A stretch of 6,464 nucleotides of DNA from CAZUFB01 sp048173955 (GTDB lineage: Bacteria; Actinomycetota; Coriobacteriia; Coriobacteriales; UMGS124). The notes beneath the pieces were generated by a model. That model was not told the origin of the DNA. It did not search any database and saw only the letters and a program-made list of their open reading frames with translations. Positions 4,594 to 6,464 of the stretch are shown piece by piece. The DNA lies in NCBI GenBank assembly GCA_048173955.1, contig DBEYOB010000064.1, positions 1-6,464 of the forward strand. Direction: 5' to 3'. The position numbers and the translations under genes were made by a program. Within the stretch, counting starts at the first letter, position 1. The number at the start of each line of letters is the position of its first letter.

Positions 4594-6464
4594 ATGGCGG
4601 ACTTCAAAATCAAAGGCGTCAACCGTCGCCTGTTCAAGCCGCGCACCCTGATCGCCGCGGTCCTCGTCGTCGCCCTGCTCGTCGTCGCCTGGACGCAGCG
4701 CGGCAACATCGCCTCGGTGCTCTCCGCCATGAGCAAGGGGGCGCTCGTTCCCCTGATCGCCGCCGCCGTGCTCGAGTCCGTGCGTATCGTCTTCCATTCG
4801 TATGCCTACACCCGGTCCTTCAAGGTTATCGGCTTCGACGTTCCCCTTCGCCTGACGATTCCCGCCTGGTTCAAGGCCGTCTTCATGAACACGGTGCTCC
4901 CTTCGGGAGGGACGAGCGGCCTCGCCGCCGTGGTCGATGCGGCCCGCCGCCGCGGGGTCCCCGTCGGGTCTGCGACGTCCGCCGCCCTGTTCACCCAGAC
5001 CTGCTTCTACTGCTCGATGCTCGTCGTCATCGTGATAGGCTTCGTCGTCATGGCGCAGTCGGGGACGCTTCAGGTGCGCGACGTCCTCATCGGCTGCGTC
5101 ATGGGCGTCGCCGCCTTCGCCTTTCTGGGCCTTCTCGCCATGGGCCATTACGCCCCGGGCTTGCTGCAGCGCTTCATGCGCTGGGTCGAGCGCCTTGTCG
5201 TGAGGGCGTGCAAGGCGGTCCGCCTGAAGAGGCAGCCCGGGCCGTGGGCCGATTCGCTCGTCCACTCGTTCAGCAGCGCGGCGACCGAGCTGTCGCGCAA
5301 CCCGCGCCGGGCGCTCGCGGTGTTCGCCGCCATGCTCGTCGCGATGGCGTTCGACATGCTCACGTTTGTCGCGTCCGGCGTGGCGTTCGGCGTCACCCGG
5401 ATCGACGCTCTGTTCGGCGGCTATGTGACCGCGCTCGTGTTCAACAGCTTCAACGTCACCCCCGGCGGGGTGGGCGTGGTTGAGGGGCTCGCTTCGGCCG
5501 TTCTGGCGGGCTACGGGTACCCTGCGACCCAGGCGGTCTCCGCAGTGCTCGTCTACCGCGCGCTCATGTACTGGATCCCCTTCGTCATCGGCGGTGTGAC
5601 GATGCATGTGACCGGCGCTTTCGGTCTGGGAGGCGGCAAGGCCGCCGAGGGGTCGAAGCCGGTCGGGAAGGTCCGCTCAACGGTTGGCGCCGCGGGGCAG
5701 CGCATCGTCGCCGGGGTTTCCGAGATGGCTGAGGCTGCGGCGGCCGCGGCTGCCGCCCGCCTTTCCGACGTCGACGCCGAGCCCGTCTACGTGCATCGCC
5801 GCCATCCGGATGCCACGTGGCACGAACGGCTCGTTTCGTTCGTGAGCGACACCATCGAGTTCCGCACGGTCGTGTGCGCGCTCGCGGTGTGCGCCACGTC
5901 TGTGGTCGCCTTCGTCGCGGCGGCCCTCCCTCCCGACCCCGTCATGGTAGACGTCGTCACCAACCATGTCTTGGGGCACAGCCCGCTCGACCCTGTGGCG
6001 ATGGTCGTCTGCGCATACCTCGCCCTCATGTGCGTTCCGGGCATCCTCATCCACGACCAGGGAAACTGGCTCACCGCCATGGTCGCCCTGGTGGGGCTGG
6101 GGTTTGCGACGGCCCTGTCGGGGCACGGCGTCTGGGCGTCCGTCCTCTCGATCGCGGCGCTCGTCGTCCTCTCCCTGTGCCACGGCTGCTTCCGCAGGCA
6201 CGGATTCTTCCGCAGCCTCACCCGCCTTTTCCGCATCATGGTCTACTGCGTCTGCGTTGCCGTCGCCTACGCGCTGGTCGGCGCGCTGGCCGTACGCGGC
6301 GCGATCGATCCCGACCCCGGCGTGGGAGGCGCGCTGTGGATGGGCCTCCAGTCGCTTGCCGTCCAACCGCGCATCGGCGGGTTCGAGCTGGCCGAGCAGG
6401 CGCGCTGGTTCTTCGGGAGCGTGGGTGCGGTGCGCGTGACGTTCACGGTCGCCATGCTCTACGT
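4594..6464 (+). CDS. Lysylphosphatidylglycerol synthase/flippase TM domain protein, MprF-like, 3' end missing
   Basis: The frame is open from ATG 4594 to the right edge: 623 codons with no stop, so the gene is truncated by the window. Residues about 18-340 form a polytopic domain of the LPG_synthase_TM (UPF0104/AglD-like) type. It shows the family stretches NTVLPSGGTSGL (99-110) and FNVTPGGVGVVEGLA (286-300). A polar linker (345-420) containing eight consecutive alanines (381-388) follows. A second hydrophobic block comes next, with likely helices near 425-445, 466-487, 493-509, 514-530 and 546-570. MprF proteins use such helices to flip aminoacyl-phosphatidylglycerol, and their cytosolic C-terminal domain transfers lysine or alanine from tRNA to the lipid, reducing surface negative charge and raising resistance to cationic peptides. 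That catalytic domain would begin beyond 6464, so MprF identity is inferred; a catalytically inactive flippase-like protein remains possible. The start follows AGGAGG (4579-4584) by nine bases. A GTG at 4586 is in another frame. Confidence 0.88.
   Translation, partial: MADFKIKGVNRRLFKPRTLIAAVLVVALLVVAWTQRGNIASVLSAMSKGALVPLIAAAVLESVRIVFHSYAYTRSFKVIGFDVPLRLTIPAWFKAVFMNTVLPSGGTSGLAAVVDAARRRGVPVGSATSAALFTQTCFYCSMLVVIVIGFVVMAQSGTLQVRDVLIGCVMGVAAFAFLGLLAMGHYAPGLLQRFMRWVERLVVRACKAVRLKRQPGPWADSLVHSFSSAATELSRNPRRALAVFAAMLVAMAFDMLTFVASGVAFGVTRIDALFGGYVTALVFNSFNVTPGGVGVVEGLASAVLAGYGYPATQAVSAVLVYRALMYWIPFVIGGVTMHVTGAFGLGGGKAAEGSKPVGKVRSTVGAAGQRIVAGVSEMAEAAAAAAAARLSDVDAEPVYVHRRHPDATWHERLVSFVSDTIEFRTVVCALAVCATSVVAFVAAALPPDPVMVDVVTNHVLGHSPLDPVAMVVCAYLALMCVPGILIHDQGNWLTAMVALVGLGFATALSGHGVWASVLSIAALVVLSLCHGCFRRHGFFRSLTRLFRIMVYCVCVAVAYALVGALAVRGAIDPDPGVGGALWMGLQSLAVQPRIGGFELAEQARWFFGSVGAVRVTFTVAMLY

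Noticed and set aside
4586..4651. GTG start eight bases before the MprF-like ATG
   Set aside because: It is in a different frame, lies immediately against the AGGAGG site, and reaches a stop after 21 codons.
4123..5607. Long minus-strand ORF of 494 codons opposite trmO and the MprF-like gene
   Set aside because: Its His/Arg/Asp/Gly-rich, low-complexity translation is typical of antisense frames in high-GC DNA, while both plus-strand genes have clear families and ribosome binding sites.

Overview
The window is a high-GC bacterial chromosome segment. The G/C-rich third codon positions, the mix of GTG and ATG starts behind strong AGGAGG-type ribosome binding sites, the type I-E-like CRISPR repeat and the protein family mix all suggest Actinomycetota. 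A gut or oral Coriobacteriia (Olsenella/Collinsella-like) is my best guess. The taxon is an inference, not something read directly from a marker gene.

Layout. Positions 1-261 hold the trailer (old) end of a CRISPR array: one truncated repeat, three good 29-nt repeats and a decayed last repeat, separated by spacers of 32, 32, 34 and 32 nt. The array enters from the left, so the leader and any cas genes would lie upstream, outside the window. Positions 262-567 are a visibly AT-richer gap. It holds only one doubtful 38-codon ORF, notable for an internal RFKV repeat whose two copies differ only by synonymous changes. A stand-alone DEDDh (DnaQ-fold) 3'-5' exonuclease follows at 568-1104.

A 15-bp perfect inverted repeat (1160-1202) separates the exonuclease from a convergent, probable two-gene operon on the minus strand. 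That operon is a UPF0210/DUF711 PFL-fold protein (3506 to 2142) followed 13 nt later by an AEC-family (auxin efflux carrier) membrane transporter (2128 to 1208). Divergent from it, across a 197-nt intergenic region with a plausible promoter for each side, is trmO (3704-4471), the tRNA t6A37 N6-methyltransferase. After a 122-nt gap comes a large polytopic membrane protein (4594 to beyond the right edge). It carries a lysylphosphatidylglycerol-synthase/flippase-type transmembrane domain and probably belongs to an MprF-like protein whose catalytic domain is cut off.

How the genes relate. The right-hand three quarters looks like ordinary chromosome: tRNA modification, a conserved metabolic or unknown operon with an exporter, and membrane lipid modification. 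The left quarter (CRISPR trailer, AT-richer gap, small ORF, lone exonuclease) is the accessory part and the only place where something unusual may be happening. The exonuclease beside a type I-E array is suggestive, because DnaQ-fold exonucleases trim prespacers in such systems, but the window does not prove a link.
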